A DNA stretch of 64,000 bases, taken from the NCBI RefSeq assembly GCF_910596095.1, contig NC_056546.1, forward strand, positions 17,322,425 through 17,386,424, read 5' to 3'. How positions within the stretch are numbered: the first letter of the stretch is position 1; each line of letters opens with the position of its first letter. The translations under genes were made by a program, and so were the position numbers. The stretch comes from Thunnus maccoyii. Lineage: Eukaryota > Chordata > Actinopteri > Scombriformes > Scombridae. This document shows positions 37,801 through 50,300 of the stretch, one piece after another. The notes under the pieces are model-generated. The model was not told the DNA's origin and searched no databases. It saw nothing but the letters and a program-made list of their open reading frames with translations.

Positions 37801-40800
37801 GAGAAAGTTTGAAGCGAGAAAAAGAGAGAGATAGGGAGAATGAGGGCATTCCTGCGGTCTATAGTGAGTGAGTTTCAGTGTAGCTACATTGTGGTATCAC
37901 AGCAACAGGCCTCTTCAGCTGCTCACAACACTCATGGACAACAACTGGCTGGCTACTACACAATACAGTGAACACTTCCAACACTGCATCTAGTTTCAAC
38001 AACCAAACGAAACATCAGACTCTAGATCATTTAAAATACTAACAAATACATAAAACTACATCAATTTTTGCTTGTTTGTATATTATTTATAGTCAAGATG
38101 AAATGAAAAATGCTTTTTTTAACCCTTTTAGATCACATCCACTATCATATTGTGCACCTATTTAAAAATATATACCAAAAAATCAATTTCTTTGTATTCT
38201 TATATCAAAATACAATCATGTTTTCTGACTGTAAAATATGACATGTACTTACATAGGCTTGAACCAACCACTTTCAACCAATAATATCATGATATCTACC
38301 CATCAATCAACTTTTAGTGGCACAGAGCTAAAATTCATCATAACACACCCACTTTTCAACATTCAAATCAAATCCCTCCTAGCGTTATGTCCCGCCTGTC
38401 TGTCCTGTTTCACTTGCAAATACATCACGATACGGAAGTTAGATACTGTCAAAATGCTGTTTCATCTGGACTTTAATTCATTCAAACCGCAAAAAGTTTA
38501 TGTCTCTGTTTATGTTCATGTTTAAAATAAACCGCTCTATGACAAGGACCAAAAGGACTATAATAAATTAATATGTGGCTGTCTGCTGTTTGACGCTAAG
38601 CCGGTAGCATACAGCGAGTTTTTCTCTGACAATAAATAACTACACTGATGAGAGTAACGAAATGGATAAGGTGGAAATGAATGGATAACTTAAAAGGTGC
38701 AATGCATAGGATTTAGTTTTACTTTGGTGGAATGTAACAGACAGCTCGCCCCATGCATAGCCTTCACTGTTCTTCATCTTTTGGATAATATAAACTTGAG
38801 CTAAGTTCACACACATAATTTTATAGTTTATGTTAATGATGAGAAATCTGTGTTTTGTGTGTTGAACACTGATCATAACAGGACTGTTTTCTCACTGTTT
38901 TACTGATGTAAACAAGACTTAAACAGCATCAAAAAAAATACGAATAGCTCCGTTTTCGGATTTGTTGTTTTCTGGTACTAGTTTTTGTATTAAATGACCT
39001 GTCAATAATTTGGGGGAGTAATAGCAGATTCCAATCCTATGTTTTAAACTGCGGTGATGGGTGTTTAAGCCTTTACATGTACCCTGAAGAGTTCCCTGTA
39101 TTGTTCATATCACATGTTCTACCAGCACGCACATGAGAGGTGTGGATGTATTAATAGAGCTGTGCTGGGTGAACAACTTATGTTTGATGAATGGGTGGGC
39201 GTTTCATCATGGCATATCCAGTTCTACTTAAAACGTCAATGACGAGGACACACATGCACACCATGAGCACAGTTAATGGTGCAATTCACCAACAAAAGAG
39301 GAGGAGGAGAAGACTGCGAACTGATAAACAAATGAAGCATTAAGGCTTTGCCAATGTTGTCCTAAGGTAGGACATGTATTCATCATCAGGTACACACAAG
39401 AAGACACCCTTTAGTTTTGCTACATAGCTACCATTAGCAGCTGATATATATGCATGTTATTAGGTTAGAAACACTTACAGAACTTACCGTTTACTTAGGT
39501 GGCTGATTCTGAATGCAGGGGTGCAATGGAAATTTGTCACGTTTTCACTCACATGAGGCTGGCGGCATTCATGTTGAAAATCAGCAATGTGGCCCTTAAT
39601 CCTGTGTCACACACCAATAATAACACATCCAACACGTGTGCTACATCCCCAAACTACATTGTGCTTATACAAGAGGCAGTTTCAGCTAAACAGTCCTCTT
39701 CAAACAATCTGATAATTCCCATAACGACTGACTGCAAACACACATGGTGCTTACAGGTTATTTGGCAGTGTTTGGCGAAACTGTACATTTGTATTTATAA
39801 CCATTGTGTAATACACTGACATAAAAGTTAAGTGGTGCCACGTACCTTCTGTGTCACTGCTGTATTACCAAAGAACAGTGAAAAACTCTTTGTTGGGTTA
39901 TTGCTATCGTAAGCATTGCATGAACTGCTTTATGAGCTGGCTTCACATGACGGTAACAGCTTTTCTGTGCCTAAATGCTTCTGTTCAACAACCGTGTCTT
40001 CCTCATTTTGCCATGTTTCCTCCAATTCCCTTTTTGTCTTATTATGTGCTTGAAATAGCATAAGGGGACAGGAGGGAACTGTCTGGTTGCTGATCTCTCT
40101 GTAGCAGCGTGAAAGCCTACCTTTATCAAGATTAAACCCACCAATGATCACTTTCCCCACTGTCCTATTTAGGCATCCAGACACCCACGGGTTGCCAGGA
40201 AGCTCATGTTTAAATGAGGAGCCTCAGGCTCAATGAACAGAGAGCTTCTTTCACAATCAACTGACAACTATTCCCCACGTCTGATGTCAATGGGCTGCCC
40301 TCAGCATTCTAGGGAACTGATTCACTCCAGCCCAGATACAAGAAACTGCAAATGGCAGAGCTTCCATGAGCGATGGTTTCCTGCTGAGGTGCCTGAGAAA
40401 ACCAAGGTGAGGTTGTGTGGGAGGGCTCCTCCTCCGCCTGTCCCAGGGACGACATTACTATTATATTACTCTTTCTTTCTCCCATTGAAATTATGAGCAC
40501 GCCCGCAAAAGGTTACTGTAAAAGTCTCCTTTGAGAGCCATAGAGCCAAAGATAACCAAAGATATGAACATAGCTGCATTGGTTTTTCCCTCTTTGTTTA
40601 TCCCAAAAGCAACAAGAGAGCTGCCAGGGGAATCTAAAATCCTTTCACTAAAATAGACCACAGCTTTGTCAAAGAGGACCTTGCAGTAAGAAATTATGAG
40701 AAGCCATTCTGGCTTCAGATTACTTTAACAAACAACCCAGTGAGCAAAAAGCCTAACTTTTAAGCTACTACCACATGTATCAATATTAGAGTGCACTCTG

Positions 40801-42602
40801 GCTCTTCTCAGTGCTAATCTGAGAAGAACCAGGAACTCTGACTCCTGGATAACTCCATACAGTTGTGAAAGAACAGAAAGTTGGGTGGGTGTGTGCATGT
40901 GTGTGTGTGTGGAGAGCAGCTGTGGAAAGGGCTGAACAGACATCTTTTGTCCCAATAATAGCTCCGAAGCAAAGCAACAGTTTGCACCGAAAACTTCAAC
41001 CGATATAGAACTTTGTGATCTATACACGTCTGTAACTTTCCCAACTGGAATAACACAATCGGCGAACCGTATCCACAACGCGACCACAGCACAACAGATG
41101 CTAAAACTAATGTGATTCTCACTCCCGCGCCTTTCACAGATAGTGGAGGAACAGGGAAGAAATGTGTATAAGGCAGTGTGGGTGGTTGTATTTTACACCT
41201 TGCCACTTACATTAGACTTGTGAAAAGAGAACAAACTGAAATAAAATATAGAAGTGAGGAGAATACAGAAGCGGCCATGACACGCTGGCCTTCTGTGAGA
41301 CGCATTCCTCCATGCATCCTGAGGTCAACCCTGCCAAGACAGATCATTATTCACATGCCGCCAGTTAGATTAACACGCATACAGTAGGTTTTTTTTTTAC
41401 TCTTTTTCTGCCTTCTTTTCTACCTTTACCTCCTCTAAAATTTCAATAGAATTACCCTCCACTTCAGAAAGAGTGGTTGAATGGCATACTTTTCCACAAA
41501 TCACCACATTTCCTTCTCAGCAACAGTGCATCGATTCATTCACCAGCCTCTAAAGCCTTCCCAGTGTGCATTTCCTCATTATAAAAAAATCCTGAAACAG
41601 TTACTGCAACTGATCAGAGCAGCAAACATAAACAAAATGCATGCGGATCCGCCCCCCGCTGGCCATCATTTCCGGTGGATGCAGATTGCATCACAGCCCT
41701 TAGCCGAGGGCACAGGGTGGCTAATGTGTAGGCGTGGCGGCGTGGAGTCGGTGGTGTGATCAAGGTTAAAAGCAATGCCTGACGTACGCCTGCATGTGTG
41801 TGCATGTGTTATGTGTGTGTGTGTGTGCGTGTGTGTGTATATCATCAGCCCTGAGGGGTGGCTTTCACCTGTCCAGTCCTTTCACATCAGAGAAGATAAA
41901 AGGAAGAGGCAGAGAGTGGAAGCCTTTACAGACTAGTGAGCAGCGAGAAAGAAGAATCCATGGAAGAAAGTGCATTTAATTGATAGTCTGAGGTGAGCTG
42001 GGAGAGTAAGAGGGTACGTGTGATTTATCTACCTGCATTTGTATGCGTTGTGTATCCACATCACAGACCGTGTGTCTTTGGTTAGTGCAGTGAGAGATGC
42101 AGCAGAACGGACACAGAGCCACCTGCTCTTCCTCACAGTGGAGCAGCCTGTACTCCTCATGACTGGGACAGGTCCAAGCGCTCAGCTCCTCGGCGTCAAC
42201 TAACAGGTGTCCCGGGGCTGCGCATGGCTGCTGTAGGTGCGTCTGGATATGTGTTTGGCAGCAGGGCTCCTTACAACGCAGACAGACCTTCCGCACAGGC
42301 AGCGGAGGGCCCCGTCTGCAGAGGACACAGTGCAGCACAGGGGGGGCTTTGTCGGTGTTCAGTGCGTTAAATCGCTTCACTATGTTGGCAAGCTTAAAGT
42401 TCTTCTCCAGTGTGGGTTTCTGGTCGTAGTCATGGTTGCACTCAGGACAGCGGACCGCAGCGCTGTCTTTGGCCCAGGCCTCAGAGATGCAACCCTTGCA
42501 GAAGTTGTGCTTGCATGGCAGCTGGATGGGTTCATCGAAAACATTCAGGCAGATGGGACACAGAAGCTCCTCTTCGAAGCAGTTTTTCCAACTTGCATCC
42601 AT
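34871..42602 (-). CDS. trim8: E3 ubiquitin ligase TRIM8
   Basis: A RING/B-box/coiled-coil ubiquitin ligase which in mammals modulates NF-kappaB, JAK-STAT/SOCS1 and p53 signalling. Exons in transcript order: 42602-42033, 36949-36854, 36295-36062, 35926-35895, 35787-35672, 35529-34871, giving 568 residues (human 551). The RING finger is complete: C15, C18, C30, H32, C35, C38, C52, C55. Two B-boxes follow (about residues 91-132 and 145-182), then a coiled coil over exons 2-3 (about 191-300). There is no SPRY domain, as expected for TRIM8. The basic motif QKRKYG lies early in exon 6. The end, YGLYSQPSTKHYGTK, matches the conserved TRIM8 tail. The start ATG sits 29 bases into the second transcript exon. 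Teleosts carry two trim8 copies and I cannot say which this is. It lies downstream of sufu on the same strand, as in human. Confidence 0.95.
36950..42032 (-). other. trim8: Long trim8 intron between the RING/B-box exon and the coiled-coil exon
   Basis: A 5.1 kb intron containing a poly(A) run at about 37761-37780, a TTAA-bounded miniature element (38690-39047) and a GT-rich tract near 41803-41840. No exon or RNA gene was recognised within it. Confidence 0.75.
38690..39047. mobile_element. Probable TTAA-bounded miniature element in a trim8 intron
   Basis: The left end reads TTAAAAGGTGCAATGCATAG. The right end contains AATCCTATG followed shortly by TTTTAA, which is the inverse of the left terminus with an internal deletion. 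Its terminal sequence resembles the 882 bp element at 43640-44521, suggesting a related family. Confidence 0.55.
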
Positions 42603-42630
42603 GACTTCAGCTGGAAAATGATGTTGTGTA

Positions 42631-42677
42631 ACTAAAAGGAGCAAATAAGAGAATTAGTTTATTAGAGTGCTTTCTGC

Positions 42678-42712
<35 letters not shown>

Positions 42713-43620
42713 AATGAAAATCACGCCTATCCCAGTCTCTACCTTTTTTTTTTTTTTACATCTAGTCCAAAATGAAACAGAAAGATGTGGGCCAAGCAAA
42801 GACAGGTGGAGAAATTCTGATTGCAGTAACAGGCTTATTAAGAGTTTATTACAATAAGACAACAATTAGCAAATGTAGCATTTAACAGGCGACGACTGAC
42901 TGGTAAGAAACCGGTAAAAAATGTAACTATTCGTGTATCCAAAGAGACAACAAAGTGTCAAACATTTTGCAAACACAGTGAAACTTCGAAAACAGACACG
43001 TGATAATACAATTATCATTACGTACAATGACCATATTGTCGTTTGGAAATTCTCAGCTGTGGCGTTTGAAAGCAAGTGACAACTTGCTGCTGTGGAAACG
43101 GGACTCTGTCATATAAAATGTCACACTGCTGCACTGACATTATATTTTTACGAGAAGCCACTGTTGCTGTCAATAAAGCACCATAGCATCCCTTTCACGC
43201 ACATTAGATTTATTCTACTGGATAAAAAAGCAACCTTACCAACTATTTATTTCCCATGTCGTCCGTCGGCAGACTCCGGTGCACCTATAACGCCGTAGAG
43301 CTTCGCGTCCAGCCCGCGATGAGATCCAGTTGCTCTGGTTAGATCCCAGCAGGCTGTCCGTCCGCCCGCTCAGCGCCGGTTTTTGTTCGCCTGGTTTCGC
43401 CTTTCCGTCAACTCTTTGACTAATATTTAACGGTAAGTGCAGGCAGATTAAAACTCGTCAGGAGGGAGCTCAGTGCTTCCACACCGACTGCCCCCCTCCG
43501 GTAACGTGACCCGTCACAGATGATACAGGCACGGGGAGGAGCCGAGAGGAGGATTCTGCTGCATTCACGTGCTCCTCGGATGATCCCATTTCCCGAGCGA
43601 TGAGGTCGTTCTTCCGACTA
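42631..43620 (-). promoter_or_regulatory. trim8: trim8 5' non-coding exon and promoter region
   Basis: A splice acceptor (CTTTTAG) ends at 42632 on the - strand, so the coding exon's 5' UTR starts at 42631. A donor G|GTAAGG on the - strand ends a likely non-coding first exon at 43240. Upstream of that, 43250-43620 is clearly CG-rich (for example CGCCGTAGAGCTTCGCGTCC), as expected of a CpG-type promoter. Confidence 0.5.
42681..42709. repeat. Poly(A) run of 29
   Basis: Uninterrupted A homopolymer in the first trim8 intron, followed 35 bases later by a T run. Confidence 0.95.
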
Positions 43621-43639
43621 CGGGTGTGTTCATGAGCTT

Positions 43640-44521
43640 TTAAAGGTGCAGTGTGTAGAATTTAGTGGCATCTAGCGGAACGGGCTTGGCAGAAACGGAA
43701 ATAATATATTCGTGGGAATGTTTTAATTAGTGTATAATCACCTGAAAATAAGAATCGTTAGAATGAGCCCTTTATATTTACATAGGGAGTGGATGTATAA
43801 AGAGAACTGGATACAGAGTCAGAGGTGGGGCCCCGTTCATTCCAATGAAAGTTGCTCAGTGGCGCATGAAGCCAAAAAAGCCACTTCCTGAAAACATACT
43901 GTGCACGCTCTATGAGCACAATGCACCAATGGAGCATGCTCACTAAAGACTTTCAGTGGCCAAGACAGCTAACTTCCAGTTTAGCCATCCGGCTAACTTG
44001 AATAGGGATAAAATTATTCAATCATGTGGCTCTTCTAGACTTCAGAAATGTGATTGGAGTGGATAGGAGTGGGTCCTCCCCCAGGGAGCTAGCCATGTTG
44101 CACCACCATGTTACTGCAGTAGCCCAGAACTGACAAACCAAACACTGGCTCTAGAGAGGGCGTTTCACGTTTTTTTTTTTTTTTGTTGCAAGTATTGCAG
44201 CCACCCTAGGTTTTCCTACATGCTTGGAAGGGGAGGGGTAGGGATTTTTTTTCCACCTGCATTCTGTGAAGACCGCTCCTACTCTGCCTCTGATAAGCTC
44301 TGATATTTACCCGAACCCTAACCATCACACTCCTCATGCCTAAACCAAACCAACCCCAACCGACAAAGGCAATGAGTACTAGCCAATCAGAGGCAGAGTT
44401 GGATGGGTCTTCATGAAATGCAAGTGGGGAAAAAATAAGGCTGAGGGGAGGGGTCTTCAGTTGTTTGCAATCTGCAACCTCACCGCTAGATGCCACTAAA
44501 TCATACATACTGGTCCTTTAA
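43640..44521. mobile_element. 882 bp TTAA-bounded non-autonomous DNA transposon
   Basis: The left terminus is TTAAAGGTGCAGTGTGTAGA, then ATTTAGTGGCATCTAGCGG. The right terminus reverse-complements to TTAAAGGACCAGTATGTATG, then ATTTAGTGGCATCTAGCGG. The inverted ends are about 38 bp with four or five differences and both finish in TTAA, as for piggyBac-type insertion. No transposase frame is present. The element sits just upstream of the trim8 promoter. Confidence 0.85.
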
Positions 44522-45240
44522 GTCATAATGTAGCGACAACATGGACGCTACAAAGAAGATGTGTTGTATTTTGTCCCAGACTTGTTGCTGCACCATTACA
44601 TTCCCTAAAACCACTATAATATTGCTTTACCTGACTTGTTATCAGGGTTAATTCTAATAAATAATTTTTCTAACTAATCTAGGTCACTCTACACGGACAT
44701 CAACTAATGGTTACAACCTAATACCATATTACAAATTACATGTGAGCAATAAATTGATATGCGATACGTGAATTAGTAAAACAAAGTTTCTTGCCGTCAA
44801 CCAAACATTTACCAAAATGTTCGCCGAATTTCCGAGTTGCTGTAGCGACTTGAGGTGGCGTTCACGTGAATTTTCCCAGTCAAGAACTCATTTTTCCGAT
44901 TATTCCGACACCACATGAATGTCACAGAGGGCAAGGGAGCGGGCACAGCAAACTCTACCGGAGAGACTGGAAATGACCAGGAGACACTTCATACTTTGGC
45001 AACAGCACTACCTAATGATGCAGGACCTGCTTGAGTTGATAGAGGCTACTTTAATGCTGCCAATTCTGTTACAAAACTGCAGTAATCAAATCACCAATTA
45101 AAGCAACTAACATGCAGTGTGGAGGCCCTTGAGGTTTGGTAATCCTGCTGCTCCAATGGACAGCAGACTGCTTAGTTTGCAGAGCACCAGCACCAACATC
45201 CATTTAGTAACTTATTAAGATTTACAACTGCAGACTATAT
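44522..45240. other. Intergenic sequence, trim8 to LINE fragment
   Basis: No gene recognised. A 60-codon frame at 44919-45101 shows no clear family. Confidence 0.5.
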
Positions 45241-45850
45241 GATTTATTAGAAAGGGAGAAAATGGATCTAGTAGACTTTATAACTCTACAAATAATGTTT
45301 AGAGCAAAAGACAGAACACTTCCTGACTGTATCCAAGGGTTGTTTTCAGTGACGGAAAACAGGCATCCAGTCAGGGGAAATTATATGTTTGAAAAAAAGA
45401 CAAAATGTAAAAGGACAAATGTAAAAAATAGGTGTGTGACAGTTAAAGGGGTCAAATTATGGAATAATTGTAACAATGAATTAAAAGAATGTCATAATAT
45501 GTGTAAATTTCAGAAAATGTCCAAAAACATTATACAATATTTGAGAGATACAAAATATGTGACCAACACTGAGAAACTATTATGATCTGTGTTTGTTTTG
45601 TTTATCTGTCTCCATTTTATGATGTTGCATTTCATTATTAAATGTTATTTATGTTTGTTTTATTTCACCGTTATTTTGGGTAGAATAGGATAGGAATGCT
45701 TTGTTAAGTATTAAGGGGCACAATAAGCTCAGGCTTCAGCTTACAATGATTTAGTATTATTTTACCACTTTCATAACTGTATGTTCAATTTGTTGGTATT
45801 GTGTATAATTCACCAGAAAAAATAAAACACCATAATAATCATATTATATG
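45240..45850 (+). mobile_element. LINE 3' fragment (end of ORF2 plus 3' tail)
   Basis: A 107-codon frame (45262-45585) contains NRCVTVKGVKLWNNCNNELK, followed by a lysine-rich stretch ending in tyrosine/leucine residues. This is the pattern of the extreme C-terminus of fish non-LTR retrotransposon ORF2 proteins (KGxKLWNxL...). About 250 bases of AT-rich 3' sequence ending near AAAAAATAAA follow. The 5' part is missing, as usual for truncated LINE insertions. The clade is not certain. Confidence 0.6.
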
Positions 45851-47348
45851 CCTTAACAGGTACATATAAAATATTATAGTCAACTTTTAATCTATAGCAG
45901 TGTGCCTAAACATACTATACACACAGTATCTTCATCAGGAAGAAGTTCCTCAGGTATTTTTCATTAGTGTTCCAGCTTTATTTGTGTAAATACCTACACT
46001 CTTTAATGCACTTGCGATTACAATCAGCCAGTTCAGTCAAATAAGATAGCAATTACAAAACACCATATCAATGTCATCTAAACTTTGTCACTCTGAATAG
46101 AAAAAGACAAACAAAAATAAGATATGCCATCACATGTTGTATAAGAGTACATTTGTCGTAGTAAAAGTAGTCTTTTCCTCTGTTTTGGTGCTACCATGGA
46201 ATGCAATGACGGTATCAGGAACAGACAGTGAACGCAGCAGCCTTGATTCAAAATGATGTCTTAACAATCCAGGCAGCATTAACAGCTAACAGAGAATATG
46301 TGGTCCTTCTTAAACACAAGGCACTGAGGAATTTTTCTCTTTTCAAGCAGGTCCTATTGATGAAATATTTAATATTTATGTGGCTGCTGGAGACAACATT
46401 TGAGACAGGATACTGAACATAAATTCCCAGTCTTCAAATACAACAGCCTTGATGTATGTCATTTTGTAACTGACACACATCAAGTGTGAGAAAACTGAAA
46501 GAAGACACATTGAAAAGTATTACTCAATACTGGAGTCATGTTCTTGGCACAGTGGAGAAGACGTGGTTGCACCTGCAGCATTTTCCAGATACATATGGAA
46601 ACAGTTCAAATGCTTGTTTGGTTAACCTAGACAAACAGGCAGTGAATAATAGTTCAGTCTGTCATGTTGTTATTAAAGAATTATGACACATTTGAGACAA
46701 AAACAGTGCTGGCATGGGACTGCCAACAGATATTACTTTGGTATGACCACAACACATAAGAGAAAATGTCCAGCATTTGTAAATACTATACATATTAGCT
46801 CAATTGAAAAGAACACTGATAAAAAAAAAGGTTCAATAGGTGACTTTTCTGCCCTTACTATGGCCACTGGAATAAATATTAGTGTTTTTGAGAACTGCAA
46901 CCCAGTTATTGCTTGGGACATCATGTCTGGTTATCACAGGATGCACGCTCAACCGCATTAGTGACGTATATTTGGGACCTTGGCAGGCCTCGCTGGAGGA
47001 ATGACAACATCCTGTTTTGCCCTACAGCTAGCGTGTCACCTATAATGATTGTTCTAACAGGTCAACCATGTGGAAAGGCTGGTTTGAGGCTGGTTTGACA
47101 TTTTCAAAAGCATTCGAGCCTCAGAGAAATGCTGTAAACAGTGGGGCTAGTGTGAGAAATGCAGTAACAGTCAAAAGTCTTAAGATCATCCGTCGGATCA
47201 TCTTCGGGAGTGAAACATCTGTGCGCCCTGACAGCTCAGGGTCGCTGCATGTCTGCATGGGAGATTTCCTGTTTGTGATGGTCCACTCTGGAAGTGTGTG
47301 GCTGCAGGTGTTTTTGTTGGTATTGTCTAGTGATTAAGCATCTCTGTC
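45851..47348 (-). other. sufu: Interval 3' of sufu, probably including its 3' UTR
   Basis: No gene recognised. On the - strand the nearest canonical AATAAA downstream of the sufu stop that I noted is at 45977-45982, so the sufu 3' UTR may fill much of this interval. That is inferred from the motif alone. Confidence 0.35.
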
Positions 47349-50300
47349 TCATTGCAGTGGGTTATCAAACACAGAGTCTGGTAAGACAGAGATCTTCAGC
47401 TTCTTTTCTGGCCAACTGTACTCCTTTGGTAACTTTGTCTATAAAACAGAAATGAAACAAGGTTAAAAAAAAAAAAAAAGGCAGTTGAAACTAAACTGAA
47501 AATTAACGTTACAATCCAGTAGGTTTTACTTACCTCCTCTCGAGTGTTAAGTTCCTGTAAATCCCCGAGCATCTGCTCCACAAACTCTTCAGTCAACAAT
47601 ATCTTTACGAGGAGAGCAGAAGGTCAAATAGATACATTAAATATGAATGCACCACACGGAAAGAGAGTGTGTATGTGTGTGTGTTTGTGTATGAGTCAGT
47701 CTGTGTGCGTACCTGAAGCCAGGGGCCATGGGCTGCATATGGATGCTCTTCAGTAGCAAAAGCTCCCTCAACTCCAGTAGACACAAATGTAATGGCTGTG
47801 TCTCCATTGATACTCTTGAAAGTAAAGTGTCTCCCATGGAGCAACCGGCCCCTGTGAACGATTAAATACAAAAAAAATATGAAGTACAGTGTTAAATAAA
47901 TAAGTATATGTTTTAATAATAAGCATATAGCACTTTCAAGATACTCAGACATTTTACAAAAGGAAACACAATCATTTTAATTGTTTGTTTTCATTTTAGC
48001 CATAATAGAATTCTTCTATGTGACAATTACTAACAATCTTTTTTAGAAACACAGTTAATATTCTAGTTTCAGAGCATTTTTTGAGATGACTGAAGACAGC
48101 AAGTTTCCCTTTTTGATATTAACAAGAAAAAAAAGTTATCAGGTCAGAACAGTCTGACAGTCAGAAACTCACATAAAAATATTTTGGTATTCACTTGCTG
48201 TAGAAAAAAGTAAACGAAAGGACAGAAATGTTTCTCGTTGACTCATTGCAGACATTTGGAAACAGTGTAATGTTATCAGTCAACGCAGGTTTTATACATT
48301 TGTCTGCACCAGTTATGCTAATTAAAAGTGCTATACACATACTCCACTGGTAGAAAGCAGACATATTTTTACAACCTTTTCAGAAATGAAAAGTCACATA
48401 GTTTATAGACAACATTTGACATAATCAACCCCTGAGCCGGCATCTCATAATTGAGCCCTGTGTTCTCACTCTTTAACTGCACGTCTCTCTCACATAAAAG
48501 GTCTCTCTGTAAACTAACCCTGGTCTTGATCTTTCCTCAGACAGACATTACATAAAGCAGGTTCAACCTCCTCTCCTGGCTGTACAGAGAAGCACAACCA
48601 CAGGAGCGTTTCTAACATCCTCACAGTTCATAATGGATGGTACAGATGGACGGAAAACCCCCCAAAACATAATGCCTCCGGCCACAGCTGTCGCCTGCGC
48701 AGAGTCATAAAAATGTTTCAAATAAAAAAGGTAAAAAACTAAGACTATATAACAGCCACAGATGTTTAGGTTCCAAAAGATGCAGAGCTCGTCAGGGAAA
48801 TCCAAAACACAAAAATGATGTTAATGTTTTTCTGTTATTTTTGTTTTCATACAGTGAGGTTATAACGAGGCAACTTTACTATAGAAGTTATGATCACTAA
48901 AAATCTGTTTGAAATTAACAATCATGACCCTTGTCCTTCTAAAGTAACTTCCTGTAATTTGACAAACTTCTTATGGAGTAGGGGAACAGTCGTAGTTGTA
49001 GCGGTATTGTTCTTAATCTACGTTGTCTCCATTGGCTCAAATATGGTGTCAATGTAATATCCTTTGTTGACTTCCCCGGTTAGTAAATAGTCAGGATAAA
49101 AAAGGTAAAAACATAAAACCTATTTACACAAGACATGTTATTTTCTTGACACTGCGATGTGGCATCAAAATGAAACTAAAACGAGGAAAATCAGAACTTT
49201 GACCTGACAGGCAAAAAATCCCCTTTAAATTTTTAAGAGCCTGACGTCATCTGTGGTTTTATCAAGACAATTTGCCACACCCACTTAACACAAACCTTTG
49301 AGCAATTGTTTTATCTGTTTGTCTTAGGGACACTCCAAAAACAGTAAATATCTTGTGTGGGAGTAGGAGAGAATAGGGTGCAGTACCGCAGGCAGAGGGG
49401 CAGCAGTGTGCCTGACTCCTGGTTGAATTTCAGATGGACGCTTTCCAACTGTCGTGTTCGGACCAACTCATGAGGAACAATGGCTGCCGAGCTCTCGCTC
49501 TCCAAACTGTCCTTTCGACTCCTGAGAAACAGACAAAGAAGAGAGAAGAAAGAGTGGAAGTCATCCCAGGGGGAATGGAAGTGAGGAAGTCTGAAATGGT
49601 ACAATCAGCAATGAGGGAATTGCTTTTCTGTGAAAAAAAGCTACTGCAAAGGAAATGGTAGCGCCTTAGTCTTTGTCTGCTACTGACAATGTACAGACAG
49701 ATTTCACAATTCCTTCCATAGAACTGCTACCTGCCTCCGACGAAGACAAAATGATTTCCACAGAAAAATAACAAAGGAATATAGACAAACCACTATATTA
49801 TGCTGGTAGCTATGAAACAATGGTGATAACAGTTTAGATGCCGGCTGGGCTGTGAGTCACTGCACACACTGGAGGGAGTTATCCTGGTGTAACCCTTGTG
49901 CTGAGATGAACCGGTGCTGGCGTGTGCGCTTGTGTGTGTGTTGGTGCGTGGGAGGAACACTCACTGAGGTCTCTCGTGGCCCTGTCTCTGGCTGTTGATG
50001 GGTGGTAGTGCTGCCTTGCTGTTAAACTCCAGTCCTTTCCTCAGTGTCTCCCTGATCTGCTCTGTGTCTGTCAACACACACACAAAAGATCATGTGGAAT
50101 CATCCCATCATGCACCACTGACCACATGGTTCTTGGATCCTCTCAAGACTTAATTAGAGGATCTACTCCTTTGGCTTCCTCAGGACTTGGCATACCTTTG
50201 TCCGAGAGCCTCCGTGGCTGTGATCCTATGCAGATGGATCGGCTGTCCTCCTCATCCTCTGGCGGTCGACTCAGATCGTCCCACACACACTTGGCGCTGA

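Noticed and set aside
44919-45101. Possible transposase-like fragment (RRHFILWQQHYLMMQDLLEL)
   Set aside because: Sixty residues with no diagnostic motif; could not be assigned to any superfamily.
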